Assembly: GCF_003024195.1 (NCBI RefSeq) | Contig: NZ_KZ679044.1 | Span: forward strand, 316,537-380,536 | Length of the DNA: 64,000 bases | From: Streptomyces dioscori | GTDB taxonomy: Bacteria > Actinomycetota > Actinomycetes > Streptomycetales > Streptomycetaceae | Reading direction: 5' to 3' | Shown here: piece by piece, positions 8,214 to 16,496 of the stretch | Numbering within the stretch: position 1 is the first letter of the stretch | Layout: every line of letters begins with the position of its first letter | The notes under the pieces: model-generated | What the model was told of the DNA's origin: nothing | The model's database searches: none | What the model saw: only the letters and a program-made list of their open reading frames with translations | Translations under genes and position numbers: made by a program

Positions 8214-9434
8214 ATGGCAGCCATCAACCCCCCGAAGTCCTTCGACCCCTGGGACCAGACCTTCCTGGCAGACCCGTACCCCGCGTACGCGGACCTCCGC
8301 GCCACCGGCAGGGCCCACTACTACGAGCCCACCGACCAGTGGCTGATCCCGCACCACGCGGACGTGTCGACGCTGCTGAGGGACCGCAGGCTGGGCCGTA
8401 CCTACCAGCACCGCTTCACGCACGAGGACTTCGGACGGACCCCGCCCCCGCCCGAGCACGAGCCGTTCCACGTGCTCAACGACCACGGCATGCTCGACCT
8501 GGAACCGCCGGACCACACAAGGATCAGGCGGCTGGTGTCGAAGGCGTTCACCCCGCGCACGGTCGAGCGGCTGCGGCCGTACGTGGACCGGCTGGCGTCC
8601 GAGCTGGTGGGCGAGCTGGTCGCGGCGGGCGGCGGAGACCTGCTGACGGACGTCGCCGAGCCCCTCCCCGTGGCGGTGATCGCGGAGATGCTGGGCATCC
8701 CCGAGTCCGAGCGGGCGCAGCTGCGGCCCTGGTCGGCGGACATCTGCGGGATGTACGAGCTGAGTCCGTCGAAGGAGACGGCGGACAGGGCGGTACGGGC
8801 TTCGGTCGAGTTCACCGAGTTCCTGCGGGAGCTGATCGCCGTACGGCGCAAGGAGCCCGGGGACGACCTCATCTCGGGGCTGATCGCGGCGTACGACGAG
8901 GGGGACCGGCTCAGTGAGCAGGAGATGATCTCGACGTGCGTCCTCCTGCTCAACGCGGGCCACGAGGCGACGGTGAACGCCACGGTGAACGGCTGGTGGG
9001 CGCTGTTCCGGCACCCGGAGCAGTTGGCCGCGCTGCGGGCGGACCGGGGGCTGGTGGGTACGGCGGTGGAGGAGCTGATGCGGTACGACACCCCGCTGCA
9101 GCTGTTCGAGCGATGGGTGCTGGACGAGATCGAGGTCGACGGGACGGTGATTCCGCGGGGGAGTGAGGTGGCGTTGCTCTTCGGGGCGGCGAACCACGAT
9201 CCGGCGGTGTTCGCCGCGCCGGAGGTGCTTGATCTGGCCCGGGTGGAGAATCCGCACATCTCCTTCAGTGCGGGTATCCATTACTGCATCGGGGCGCCGC
9301 TTGCCCGGATCGAGCTCGCGGCGTCCATGGGGGCGTTGTTGGAGCAGGTTCCCTTGCTTCGGCTCGCTGCCGAGCCTTCGCGGAAGCCGAACTTCGTCAT
9401 CCGGGGGTTGGACGGGCTACTGGTCGAGGTCTGA
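8214..9434 (+). CDS. Cytochrome P450
   Basis: 406 residues, the standard length of a soluble bacterial P450. The I-helix oxygen-activation motif is LLNAGHEATVNATVNG, the ExxR pair is in VEELMRYDTPLQLFERWV, and the haem-binding loop FSAGIHYCIGAPLAR places the thiolate ligand at C358. It lacks membrane segments. No ferredoxin or ferredoxin reductase gene is next to it, so electrons must come from elsewhere. The substrate is unknown; the sequence looks like the actinobacterial CYP105/107-type secondary-metabolism enzymes, but a subfamily cannot be assigned by eye. Confidence 0.95.
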   Translation: MAAINPPKSFDPWDQTFLADPYPAYADLRATGRAHYYEPTDQWLIPHHADVSTLLRDRRLGRTYQHRFTHEDFGRTPPPPEHEPFHVLNDHGMLDLEPPDHTRIRRLVSKAFTPRTVERLRPYVDRLASELVGELVAAGGGDLLTDVAEPLPVAVIAEMLGIPESERAQLRPWSADICGMYELSPSKETADRAVRASVEFTEFLRELIAVRRKEPGDDLISGLIAAYDEGDRLSEQEMISTCVLLLNAGHEATVNATVNGWWALFRHPEQLAALRADRGLVGTAVEELMRYDTPLQLFERWVLDEIEVDGTVIPRGSEVALLFGAANHDPAVFAAPEVLDLARVENPHISFSAGIHYCIGAPLARIELAASMGALLEQVPLLRLAAEPSRKPNFVIRGLDGLLVEV

Positions 9435-9485
9435 CGGACCGGTCGTGACGGGACGGCTGTGACGTGCGGGTGCGTCGTGGCTGGC

Positions 9486-9656
9486 CGCGCAGTTCCCCGC
9501 GCCCCTAAGGGCAAAAGACTGCGCCGTTCCCTGCGCCCCTGAAAGGCAAAAGACTGCGCAGTTCCCCGCGCCCCTAAAAGACAACCGATCACGCCGTTCC
9601 CTGCGCCCCTGAAGGCAAAAGACTGCGCCGTTCCCCGCGCCCCTGAGAGGCAACCC
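9486..9656. repeat. Family 2 GC-rich repeat cluster, 5 units
   Basis: Five units on the opposite orientation (GCGCAGTTCCCCGCGCCCCT and the GCCGTTCCCTGCGCCCCT variant) are separated by short A-rich linkers such as GAAAGGCAAAAGACT. They occupy the convergent gap between the P450 gene and the ABC permease gene. Confidence 0.85.
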
Positions 9657-9671
9657 GCGCCCTCAAGAAAG

Positions 9672-11294
9672 TCAGCCCGTTGTCAGGTCGCGGTGGTTGA
9701 AGGCTGTCAGGCCCGTCGTGATCAGGGTCGTCGCGATCGCCGTGAGGATCAGGACCGGGGGCCAAGTCATCTCGCTGCCCGGGAGATGTGGCAGGTGGGC
9801 GAAGGGGGAGAGGTTCAGCAGGGGGGCGGGGAGGTCCAGGGCCGGACCGATCCAGCCCAGGAGCAGCGCGGTGCCGGCCACCGCCCACGCGGCCGGAGCC
9901 GCCTGCGCGGACACCCCGTACAGGAGGACCGCGAGGGCGCCGATCGTCCAGATCGCGGGGAGTTGGACCAGGCAGGCGCCCAGGATCGGGCCGGGTGACT
10001 GCCCGTAGCCGGCTGTCAGGCCGAGGCCGCCCAGGAGCATGATGAGCACCGCCCCGCCGAAGGCGATCAGCAGGTGGCCGGCGGCCCAGCGCAGTCGGCC
10101 CACCGCGCCCGCGAGGACCGGTTCGGCGCGTTGGGAGGTCTCCTCGCCGTGGAGCCGCAGCACGGACTGGACGACGTACAGCGCGGCGACCATGCCGAGC
10201 ATGCCGGCCATCGTGGCGAGGAACGCGTCCGTGATGCCGGACTGACCGCCCATGCGCTCGATGATCTCGCGGGTGCGTTCGTTGTCGCCGACCAGATCCG
10301 TCGCGCCCTTCGTCACCCCGCCGAAGGCGGCCCCGGCGGCGAGGAAGCCGAGACTCCAGCCGAGTACGCCGCCGCGCTGCAGTCGCCAGGCCAGCGCGCC
10401 CGCCGTACCGAGGCGGCCGGCGGCGGGGCCGGGCCGGGTCGGCAGGAAGCTCATGCCGACGTCGCGGCGCCCGGCCAGTTCGTAGGCGATCGCGCCCTGG
10501 ATGGTGACGGCGGCGGCGAAGAGCAGCAGGACCCACCAGCGTTCGTGCGCGAAGGCGCGCAGGTTCTCCAGCCAGCCGACGGGGGACAGCCACGTCAGCA
10601 CGGACGAGCCGTCGCTCACCGCGGAGTCGCCGGCCGCACGCAGGGCGAACGCCGCGCCCAGCAGGCCTCCCGTCAGCCCCTTCGCGAGCCGCGCGCTCTC
10701 CGTGAGCTGGGCGACGACCGCCGCCGTCGTCGCGAAGACCATGCCGACCCCGGCCACGCCGAGCCCCAGCGCCAGGGCGCCGGACGAGCCCTGTCCGGCG
10801 AGGCCGGCGGTGATGAGCAGGGCGAGGGCCGCGTTCGCGATCAGGGCGGCGAGCAGCGCGGCGGTCAGCGGGGCGCGGCGGCCCACCATGCCCGCCGAGA
10901 CCATCTCCTGACGGCCGCTCTCCTCCTCGTCCCGGGTGTGCCGTACGACGACGACCAGGCTCATGATTCCGGCGAACACCCCCGCGTACGCGCCGATGCG
11001 CCAGGCCGCGAGAGCGCCGAGCGAGTCGCCGAACACCGGTCCGTACAGGGCCCGCAGGGAGCTGTTGGTGAGCATCTGGTGGGCGACGTCGGCGCGTTCG
11101 GCGGCCGTGGAGTAGACGCTCTTCAGGGAGCTCGGCAGGGAGACCACCATCAGGGCGACGACGCCGACCCAGACGGGGATCACCACCCGGTCCCGGCGCA
11201 GTGCGAGCCGCAGCAGGGGCCAGGTGCCCGCAAGGTGGCGTGAACCGCTGCCCCGTACGGCGGTGGGCCCGGCGGCCGAGGTCATGGCGGTCAT
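9672..11294 (-). CDS. ABC-2 type exporter permease (polyketide-antibiotic transporter type)
   Basis: 540 residues with about twelve hydrophobic segments in two homologous halves, each starting with a cytosolic helix before the first membrane span (LLRLALRRDRVVIPVWVGVV and RRGGVLGWSLGFLAAGAAFG-like). This double-ABC-2 permease layout resembles the TnrB3/tetronasin-resistance type. It has the typical periplasmic SLPSSLKSVYSTAAERADVA stretch. The ATG at 11294 overlaps the ATPase stop (ATGA), so the ATPase gene is first in a two-gene operon. Probable role: ATP-driven export of a hydrophobic compound; substrate unknown. Confidence 0.88.
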   Translation of the reverse strand: MTAMTSAAGPTAVRGSGSRHLAGTWPLLRLALRRDRVVIPVWVGVVALMVVSLPSSLKSVYSTAAERADVAHQMLTNSSLRALYGPVFGDSLGALAAWRIGAYAGVFAGIMSLVVVVRHTRDEEESGRQEMVSAGMVGRRAPLTAALLAALIANAALALLITAGLAGQGSSGALALGLGVAGVGMVFATTAAVVAQLTESARLAKGLTGGLLGAAFALRAAGDSAVSDGSSVLTWLSPVGWLENLRAFAHERWWVLLLFAAAVTIQGAIAYELAGRRDVGMSFLPTRPGPAAGRLGTAGALAWRLQRGGVLGWSLGFLAAGAAFGGVTKGATDLVGDNERTREIIERMGGQSGITDAFLATMAGMLGMVAALYVVQSVLRLHGEETSQRAEPVLAGAVGRLRWAAGHLLIAFGGAVLIMLLGGLGLTAGYGQSPGPILGACLVQLPAIWTIGALAVLLYGVSAQAAPAAWAVAGTALLLGWIGPALDLPAPLLNLSPFAHLPHLPGSEMTWPPVLILTAIATTLITTGLTAFNHRDLTTG

Positions 11295-12253
11295 CGGGGC
11301 ACCGCCTTCGTCCCCGTCCCCGTCTCCGTCTGCTCCTGCTCCTGCTCCTGTGCCTGCTCCTGTGCCTGTATGTCCTCCTGGTAGTGGCGCAGGAAGAGTT
11401 CTTCGAGGGTGGGCGGGGTGGAGGTCAGGGACCGTACGCCGGACTCGGTGAGTGAGCGCAGCACGGCGTTCAGCTTGTCGCTCTCCACCTGGAGCCTGAC
11501 CCGGGCGCCCTGGACGTCGAGGTGGTGGACGCCGGGCAGGGCGGCCAGTCCTCCGGGGGGTCCGGCGAGTTCGGCGGTGACGCTGGTGCGGGTGAGGTGC
11601 CGCAGATCGGCGAGCGAACCGGTCTCGACCGTGACGCCCTTGCGGATGATGCTGACGCGGTCGCACAGCTCCTCGACCTCGCTGAGGATGTGGGAGGAGA
11701 GGAGGATCGTGCGGCCCCGGTCGCGTTCCTCCTCGACGCAGGTCTGGAAGACCTCCTCCATCAGGGGGTCCAGGCCCGAGGTGGGTTCGTCCAGGATCAG
11801 CAGGTCCACGTCGGAGGCGAAGGCGGCGACGAGGGCGACCTTCTGGCGGTTGCCCTTGGAGTAGGTGCGGCCCTTCTTCGTGGGGTCCAGTTCGAACCGC
11901 CGGACCAGGTCGGCGCGGCGTGCCGGGTCCAGGCCGCCGCGCAGACGCCCGTACAGGTCGATGACCTCGCCGCCCGACAGGTTGCGCCAGAGGGTCACGT
12001 CACCGGGGACGTACGCGATCCTGCGGTGCAGTTCCACCGCGTCGGCCCACGGGTCCTGGCCCAGCAGCCGTGCGGTGCCCGAGTCGGCGCGCAGCAGGCC
12101 CAGCAGGACACGGATGGTGGTGGACTTGCCCGCGCCGTTGGGGCCGAGGAAGCCGTGCACCTCACCGGTCTCGACGTCGAGGTCGAGACCGTCCAGGGCG
12201 TGCGTGCCGCCGAACGACTTGTGCAGTCCGGAGACGGTGATGGCCTTCGTCAT
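11291..12253 (-). CDS. ABC exporter ATP-binding protein
   Basis: 320 residues. Walker A is GPNGAGKST, the Q-loop region reads RRIAYVPGDVTLWRNLSGGE, Walker B is LLILDEPTSGLDP, and the switch His is in ILLSSHILSEVEELCD. The signature motif is YSKGNRQKV instead of LSGGQ, as in DrrA-like drug exporters. The C-terminus carries a Gln-Glu repeat (QAQEQAQEQEQEQ) of low complexity. It pairs with the permease at 9672-11294. It is divergent from the GbsR/MarR-like regulator, with a palindrome between them. Confidence 0.93.
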   Translation of the reverse strand: MTKAITVSGLHKSFGGTHALDGLDLDVETGEVHGFLGPNGAGKSTTIRVLLGLLRADSGTARLLGQDPWADAVELHRRIAYVPGDVTLWRNLSGGEVIDLYGRLRGGLDPARRADLVRRFELDPTKKGRTYSKGNRQKVALVAAFASDVDLLILDEPTSGLDPLMEEVFQTCVEEERDRGRTILLSSHILSEVEELCDRVSIIRKGVTVETGSLADLRHLTRTSVTAELAGPPGGLAALPGVHHLDVQGARVRLQVESDKLNAVLRSLTESGVRSLTSTPPTLEELFLRHYQEDIQAQEQAQEQEQEQTETGTGTKAVPR

Positions 12254-12273
12254 GCTTCAGAACGTACGCTGGT

Positions 12274-12289
12274 TTCACAAACTTGTGAA
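12274..12289. promoter_or_regulatory. Palindromic operator between exporter and regulator genes
   Basis: TTCACAA-AC-TTGTGAA is a perfect palindrome with 7-base arms. It sits 20 bases before the ATPase start codon and about 100 bases before the regulator start, where it would overlap promoters for both. The likely binder is the divergently encoded GbsR/MarR-like protein. Confidence 0.75.
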
Positions 12290-12386
12290 GTTAAGGAAGC
12301 GTATGAACGACGGATAGACTCGGCACCGGGTGAGGGATACGGGTGCGGGACACGGGCGAGGAGTACGGGAAAAGGTGGAGCGCGGG

Positions 12387-12884
12387 ATGGCGGAAGCGAA
12401 CGGGGCGCCACGTGACGTCGAAGCGGTGTCGAAGTTCGTCGAGAGCTTCGCCGCGCAGCTCGTCGAAGCCGGGATGCAGCGGATGCCGGCCCGGGTGTTC
12501 GCCGCGCTGCTCTCCTCCGACTCCGGGACGCTGACCTCCGCCGAGCTCGGTGAACAGCTGCGGATCAGTCCGGCCGCCGTGTCGGGGGCGGTGCGCTATC
12601 TCGCGCAGCAGCACATGGTCGCGCGCGAACGGGAGCCGGGATCGCGGCGGGAGCGGTACCGGGTGCACAGCGACCAGTGGTACGAGGCGCTCACCAATCG
12701 CGAAGCCGTCATCAAAGGGTGGGAGCGGGCTCTTCGGGAGGGCGTGGACAGTCTGGGCGGGGGGAGTCCGGCGGGGCGGCGGTTGGCTGAGACGCTCGCG
12801 TTCTTCGAGTTCGTGGACGGGGAGGTGGCGTTGATGATGGATCGGTGGCGGATCCATCGGGAACGCCACTTCGGCGACGGCTGA
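12387..12884 (+). CDS. GbsR/MarR family transcriptional regulator
   Basis: 165 residues, winged helix-turn-helix. The recognition region is LTSAELGEQLRISPAAVSGA then VRYLAQQHMVAREREPGSRR, followed by the wing RRERYRVHSDQWYEA and a C-terminal helix with FFEFVDGEVALMMDRWR. The ATG at 12387 has GGTGGAG 6 bases upstream. A GTG 57 bases earlier is in frame but has no RBS. It is divergent from the ABC exporter, the usual layout for a local repressor of an efflux operon. Confidence 0.85.
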   Translation: MAEANGAPRDVEAVSKFVESFAAQLVEAGMQRMPARVFAALLSSDSGTLTSAELGEQLRISPAAVSGAVRYLAQQHMVAREREPGSRRERYRVHSDQWYEALTNREAVIKGWERALREGVDSLGGGSPAGRRLAETLAFFEFVDGEVALMMDRWRIHRERHFGDG

Positions 12885-12893
12885 GCCGTTTTT

Positions 12894-13083
12894 CCGCCCC
12901 CGCCGCCCCTTCCCGTTCCCGTCCACGCATGGGGGCTGCGCCCCCTCGCCCCCGTATCGCGCTTCGCGCTCGTCCTCAAACGCCGGACGGGCTGAGTGGG
13001 TAGCCTCTCCGGCGTTTGAGGAGCGGGGGTTCGGGGGCCGGCCCCCGAGTCAGTGACGGGAAGGGCAGGGGCGGCGGGGGCGG
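12894..13083. repeat. Nested inverted repeat, family 1 copy B
   Basis: The core is CCTCAAACGCCGGACGGG...CTCCGGCGTTTGAGG (12974-13022). This copy has an altered loop (CTGAGTGGGTAGCC), so the stem is shorter than in copies A and C. Outer arms match copy A: CGCCCCCGCCGCCCCTTCCC on the left, and GACGGGAAGGGCAGGGGCGG on the right. It fills the convergent junction between the GbsR-like gene and the diacylglycerol-kinase-like gene. Confidence 0.85.
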
Positions 13084-13097
13084 AAGAAACCCGCGCG

Positions 13098-13955
13098 TCA
13101 CCCCGGCAGCGTCAACCCCCAAGCCCCCTCCCGGACCGTCCACGTCCGGGTGCGGACCGGGCCCGCCACCACCGCATCCGCCCGGTACCGGAAATCCGCC
13201 CCCGACACGGTGACCGTCCGCCCCACGGCCCCCAGCGGCGCGGCCTCCGCCCCCACGGAGACGGGCCGGATCTCGACCCGCGCACCACCCCCCGCGCCCG
13301 CCGGAGTGATCGACACGGCCTCCACGGGCTGGTCCAGGTCGACGAGGGTCCGCCCGTCGACCTCGACCCGCAGCCGGGCCGGCCCGGGGGAGGCGGACGC
13401 CGGCGCCCGCGCGGGCCGTGCGGCGAGCGTGCGGACGAGGGACTGACAGGTCCGCAACCAGTGGGGCCCGTGCTGCGGGCCGGGCCCCTCCGGGGGGCCC
13501 GCGTCCCCGCCCAGCGGCGGAATCCGCAGCGCCCCCAGCACCACCCCGTCACTGTCGTCCACCAGAAGATCGAGCCGCCGCTCGGACCCGTCGAGCACGG
13601 CGCGGGCCGCCGCCACGGCCCCCATGGGCACGCCGAGGGCCCGCGCGAGCGTCAGAGCCCCGTCGCCCGTGCCCACCGGCACCAGGGACAGTGCACATCC
13701 AGCCAGCTCGCGCCTGCGGTGCAAAAGGGACACGGCGCGCAGCAGCGCCCGGTCGTCCCCGATCACGACGGGCCGCCGCGACCCTCTGCGGGCCAGCGCC
13801 CGATCGAATTCCTCGGGCCCGTCGGGGAGGCACACTTTTGTTGTCGCACCCGCGCTGAGCACGTCTTTTGCGATCCGTACCGCCTCACCGTCACCGTGAC
13901 GGGCGACCGGGTCGATGACCACCAGGAGCTGGTCGGAAGTCGCCACCTCGGTCAT
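13098..13955 (-). CDS. Diacylglycerol-kinase-like protein, degenerate catalytic motifs
   Basis: 285 residues with the two-domain layout of the DAGK/LCB5 family. The N-terminal half begins LLVVIDPVARHGDGEAVRIA and has VPVGTGDGALTLARALGVP where active members have GTGND-FAR. The C-terminal half is a beta-rich domain rich in Arg, Ala and Gly. At the GGDGT nucleotide-binding motif this protein reads VVIGDDRALLRAV. Both core motifs are therefore changed, so it may be inactive or have another role. I recall a similar gene divergent from purA in Streptomyces. GTG/ATG choice: the ATG at 13955 starts MTEVATSDQ. Confidence 0.7.
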   Translation of the reverse strand: MTEVATSDQLLVVIDPVARHGDGEAVRIAKDVLSAGATTKVCLPDGPEEFDRALARRGSRRPVVIGDDRALLRAVSLLHRRRELAGCALSLVPVGTGDGALTLARALGVPMGAVAAARAVLDGSERRLDLLVDDSDGVVLGALRIPPLGGDAGPPEGPGPQHGPHWLRTCQSLVRTLAARPARAPASASPGPARLRVEVDGRTLVDLDQPVEAVSITPAGAGGGARVEIRPVSVGAEAAPLGAVGRTVTVSGADFRYRADAVVAGPVRTRTWTVREGAWGLTLPG

Positions 13956-13988
13956 GCCTCGCTTCCTCGGGTAGCATCTTTGTGCAAG

Positions 13989-14016
13989 AGCCCCTTGCGC
14001 TATTGCGCCAGGGGCT
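13989..14016. terminator. Hairpin in the purA leader
   Basis: AGCCCCT and AGGGGCT flank TGCGC-TATT-GCGCC, giving a stem of about 11 pairs. It is 130 bases before purA, inside the divergent region, so it could be an attenuator or leader structure for purA instead of a gene-end terminator. Confidence 0.45.
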
Positions 14017-14145
14017 TCGTCTATTCCGGGGCATCCGGTCCGACGGTCGCGGCCAAAGGTGGTCGCCGGCGCACGCAGCCGTACCAGATTCAGCCGCGTA
14101 CGTCCCCGACCTTGGACATGCCCCGCCCGGAAGGGGTGTACGCGC

Positions 14146-15432
14146 GTGCCCGCACTTGTGCTGCTCGGTGCTCAGTGGGGTGACGAAGGCAAGGGAAAGG
14201 CCACCGACCTGCTCGGTGGTTCCGTGGACTATGTGGTGCGCTACCAAGGCGGCAACAACGCCGGCCATACGGTAGTCGTGGGCGATCAGAAGTACGCCCT
14301 CCACCTCCTCCCTTCCGGAATCCTCTCGCCGGGGTGCACCCCGGTCATCGGTAACGGAGTCGTTGTCGACCCGTCGGTCCTGTTCTCCGAGCTGAACGGA
14401 CTGAACGAGCGAGGCGTCGACACGTCCAAGCTCCTCATCAGCGGAAACGCGCACATCATCACGCCGTACAACGTGACGGTGGACAAGGTGACGGAACGCT
14501 TCCTCGGCAAGCGGAAGATCGGCACCACCGGCCGGGGCATCGGCCCGACCTACGCCGACAAGATCAACCGTGTCGGCATCCGCGTCCAGGACCTGTACGA
14601 CGAGTCGATCCTGACGCAGAAGGTCGAGGCGGCCCTCGACGGCAAGAACCAGCTCCTCACCAAGGTCTTCAACCGCCGCGCGATCGAGACCGACCAGATC
14701 GTCGAGGAGCTGCTGACCTACGCGGAGCGGCTGCGCCCGTACGTCGCCGACACCGTCCTGGTGCTCAACAAGGCGCTCGACGACGACAAGGTGGTCCTCT
14801 TCGAGGGCGGCCAGGGCACGCTGCTGGACATCGACCACGGCACGTATCCCTTCGTGACGTCGTCGAACCCCACCGCGGGCGGTGCCTGCACGGGTTCGGG
14901 CGTCGGCCCGACGAAGATCAGCCGGGTCATCGGCATCCTGAAGGCGTACACGACCCGGGTCGGCGCGGGTCCGTTCCCGACGGAGCTGCTCGACGAGGAC
15001 GGTGAGGCGCTGCGCCGCATCGGCGGTGAGCGCGGGGTCACCACCGGCCGCGACCGGCGCTGCGGCTGGTTCGACGCGCCGATCGCCCGGTACGCGACAC
15101 GCGTCAACGGCCTGACCGACTTCTTCCTCACCAAGCTCGACGTCCTCACCGGCTGGGACGAGATCCCGGTCTGTGTCGCGTACGAGATCGACGGCAAGCG
15201 CGTCGAGGAGCTCCCCTACTCGCAGACCGACTTCCACCACGCGAAGCCGATCTACGAGAACCTGCCCGGCTGGTCGGAGGACATCACGAAGGCCAAGACC
15301 TTCGCCGACCTCCCGAAGAACGCCCAGGCGTACGTGAAGGCGCTGGAGGACATGTCCGGCGCCCCGATCTCCGCCATCGGCGTGGGTCCCGGCCGCGACG
15401 AGACGATCGAGATCAACTCGTTCCTGCGGTAG
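14146..15432 (+). CDS. purA: Adenylosuccinate synthetase
   Basis: Joins IMP and aspartate at the expense of GTP, the first committed step to AMP. 428 residues, normal length. The N-terminus PALVLLGAQWGDEGKGKATD contains the GDEGKGK phosphate loop; GNNAGHTVV, GTTGRGIGPTYADKINR and FEGGQGTLLDIDHGTYPFVT follow in the right order. The GTP-site TTGRDRRCGWFD is also present. The GTG at 14146 has GGAAGGGG 9 bases before it and gives the conserved N-terminus. An upstream ATG would add 29 unrelated residues. It is followed by a strong terminator, so it is a single-gene unit. Confidence 0.97.
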   Translation: MPALVLLGAQWGDEGKGKATDLLGGSVDYVVRYQGGNNAGHTVVVGDQKYALHLLPSGILSPGCTPVIGNGVVVDPSVLFSELNGLNERGVDTSKLLISGNAHIITPYNVTVDKVTERFLGKRKIGTTGRGIGPTYADKINRVGIRVQDLYDESILTQKVEAALDGKNQLLTKVFNRRAIETDQIVEELLTYAERLRPYVADTVLVLNKALDDDKVVLFEGGQGTLLDIDHGTYPFVTSSNPTAGGACTGSGVGPTKISRVIGILKAYTTRVGAGPFPTELLDEDGEALRRIGGERGVTTGRDRRCGWFDAPIARYATRVNGLTDFFLTKLDVLTGWDEIPVCVAYEIDGKRVEELPYSQTDFHHAKPIYENLPGWSEDITKAKTFADLPKNAQAYVKALEDMSGAPISAIGVGPGRDETIEINSFLR

Positions 15433-15460
15433 AGCGTCCGGCGTGGGAACCTGCCCGCGC

Positions 15461-15509
15461 AAAGACCGCCGCCCCGTACGAATCCTTCGTACGGGGCGGC
15501 GGTCTTTTT
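15461..15509 (+). terminator. Intrinsic terminator after purA
   Basis: AAAGACCGCCGCCCCGTACG followed by AA-TCC-TT and the exact complement forms a 23-pair stem ending in CTTTTT. It starts 28 bases after the purA stop. It is one of the few T-tailed terminators in the window. Confidence 0.92.
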
Positions 15510-15571
15510 CGTGGGCGGCCTGCCCGGCGGGGTGCCGCCGCGGCCCTGACACCGCGGCGGCCGATCCCCGC

Positions 15572-15646
15572 GCCGGCCGGCTGCCTCGTGTACCCGGTGC
15601 CGGCCGGCTGCCTCGCGTACCCGGCGTCGGCCGGCTACTTCTCGTG
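15572..15646. repeat. 27-bp tandem repeats at the end of the MarR gene
   Basis: Two 27-base units at 15572-15598 and 15599-15625 share GCCGGCCGGCTGCCTCG and TACCCGG. A third, diverged copy (GTCGGCCGGCTACTTCTCG) starts at 15626 and contains the MarR stop codon. The last codons of the regulator have thus been duplicated downstream. Confidence 0.75.
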
Positions 15647-16156
15647 CTCGAAGCGGGCCGCCAGAGCCGTCCCGCTGGGGGTGCCGCTGAGGATGCGGCG
15701 CAGGCCGCGGGTCATGACCGCCTGTTCATCCCGGCTCAGACAGTCGGTGATCATCGCGTCGGTCTGGGTGTCGATGCCGCGCAGTACGGGGATGAGTTCC
15801 TGCCCCCGCGGAGTCAGCCGCAGATAGACGACCCGGCGGTCCACCTGACCGGGCTCGCGGTCGATCAGGCTGCGCTTGGTGAGGGTGTCGACGATGCGGC
15901 TGGGGCTCCCGCTCTCGCACACGATCAGGCGGCCCACCTCGGCGAGCGTGAGCGGGGCGCGCTCGGCCAGCACCAGCAGGATCTCCGCCTGGGCCGGCGT
16001 CAGGTTGAAGGGCCTGAGCTGCGCGGTCATCTGCCGGGCCCCCTCACGCTGCGCGGCCAGCAGGAGGTAGCGCAGTTCCGAGTCGTGCACAGGTGGCTCG
16101 GCCGTGGCGGGCGAGCGGCTCAAGGTCGTGTCCGTGGCGGTCGGGGGGCTGGACAT
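15635..16156 (-). CDS. MarR family transcriptional regulator
   Basis: 173 residues. The winged helix is LTLAEVGRLIVCESGSPSRI then VDTLTKRSLIDREPGQVDRR, and the wing ends RRVVYLRLTPRGQELIPVLR, the MarR signature. A flexible Thr/Ser-rich N-terminus precedes ELRYLLLAAQREGARQMTAQ. It is divergent from ribB. The 340-base gap between them holds two arrays of CATCGATG-like sites, which also occur before the MMPL exporter gene. This regulator is therefore the best candidate to control both, an inference from site sharing. Confidence 0.9.
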   Translation of the reverse strand: MSSPPTATDTTLSRSPATAEPPVHDSELRYLLLAAQREGARQMTAQLRPFNLTPAQAEILLVLAERAPLTLAEVGRLIVCESGSPSRIVDTLTKRSLIDREPGQVDRRVVYLRLTPRGQELIPVLRGIDTQTDAMITDCLSRDEQAVMTRGLRRILSGTPSGTALAARFEHEK

Positions 16157-16209
16157 GGCGGCTCCAGGGGGTGCTGTGGGCGTGCTGTCGGTGGACGGCG
16201 GTGAACGAG

Positions 16210-16445
16210 CGGGTGATCACATCATTTCTCGATGATGCAGCATCCATGCCACATCATTCAATGCTACGTCATCGATATACGCCTTTTCCGGCCCCCGTGG
16301 CTTGTCCCGGTCCATCCGGAAGGGCAGCTACCACTTTCAGGGACTCCCAGAATGGTGTTGCGACAACGATGCTGGGACATGCATGATGAAGCATCGGTGT
16401 TGAGACATCGATGACAAACCATCGATGTCGCGCCATCGAATCCTT
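16210..16445. promoter_or_regulatory. Two arrays of CATCGATG-type sites in the marR-ribB gap
   Basis: Array 1 (about 16216-16278) contains CATCATTTCTCGATGATG, GCATCCATG, CATCATTCAATG and CATCGATAT. Array 2 (about 16367-16442) contains CGATGCTGGGACATGCATGA, GCATCGGTG, ACATCGATGACA, CCATCGATGTCG and CCATCGAAT. The sites recur every 10-18 bases and the tracts are clearly AT-richer than the surroundings. GCATGATGAAGCATCG is almost repeated at 24196 before the MMPL gene. The arrays are divided between marR-proximal and ribB-proximal halves, as expected for a shared divergent operator. No FMN riboswitch consensus is seen. Confidence 0.75.
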
Positions 16446-16496
16446 GGCCGGTGCACGACCTCACAGCTCAAGCCCACGTCAAGCAAAGGAACCGAC

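Noticed and set aside
9486..9656. CRISPR array in the family 2 repeat cluster
   Set aside because: Linkers are only about 14 bases and nearly identical, and the same unit occurs at unrelated intergenic sites.
16300..16370. Possible FMN riboswitch before ribB
   Set aside because: None of the conserved FMN aptamer segments could be found; the region is explained better by operator arrays.
16210..16445. CRISPR-like repeat array
   Set aside because: Repeat units are 8-12 bases, degenerate and irregularly spaced, with no spacers of constant length and no cas genes.
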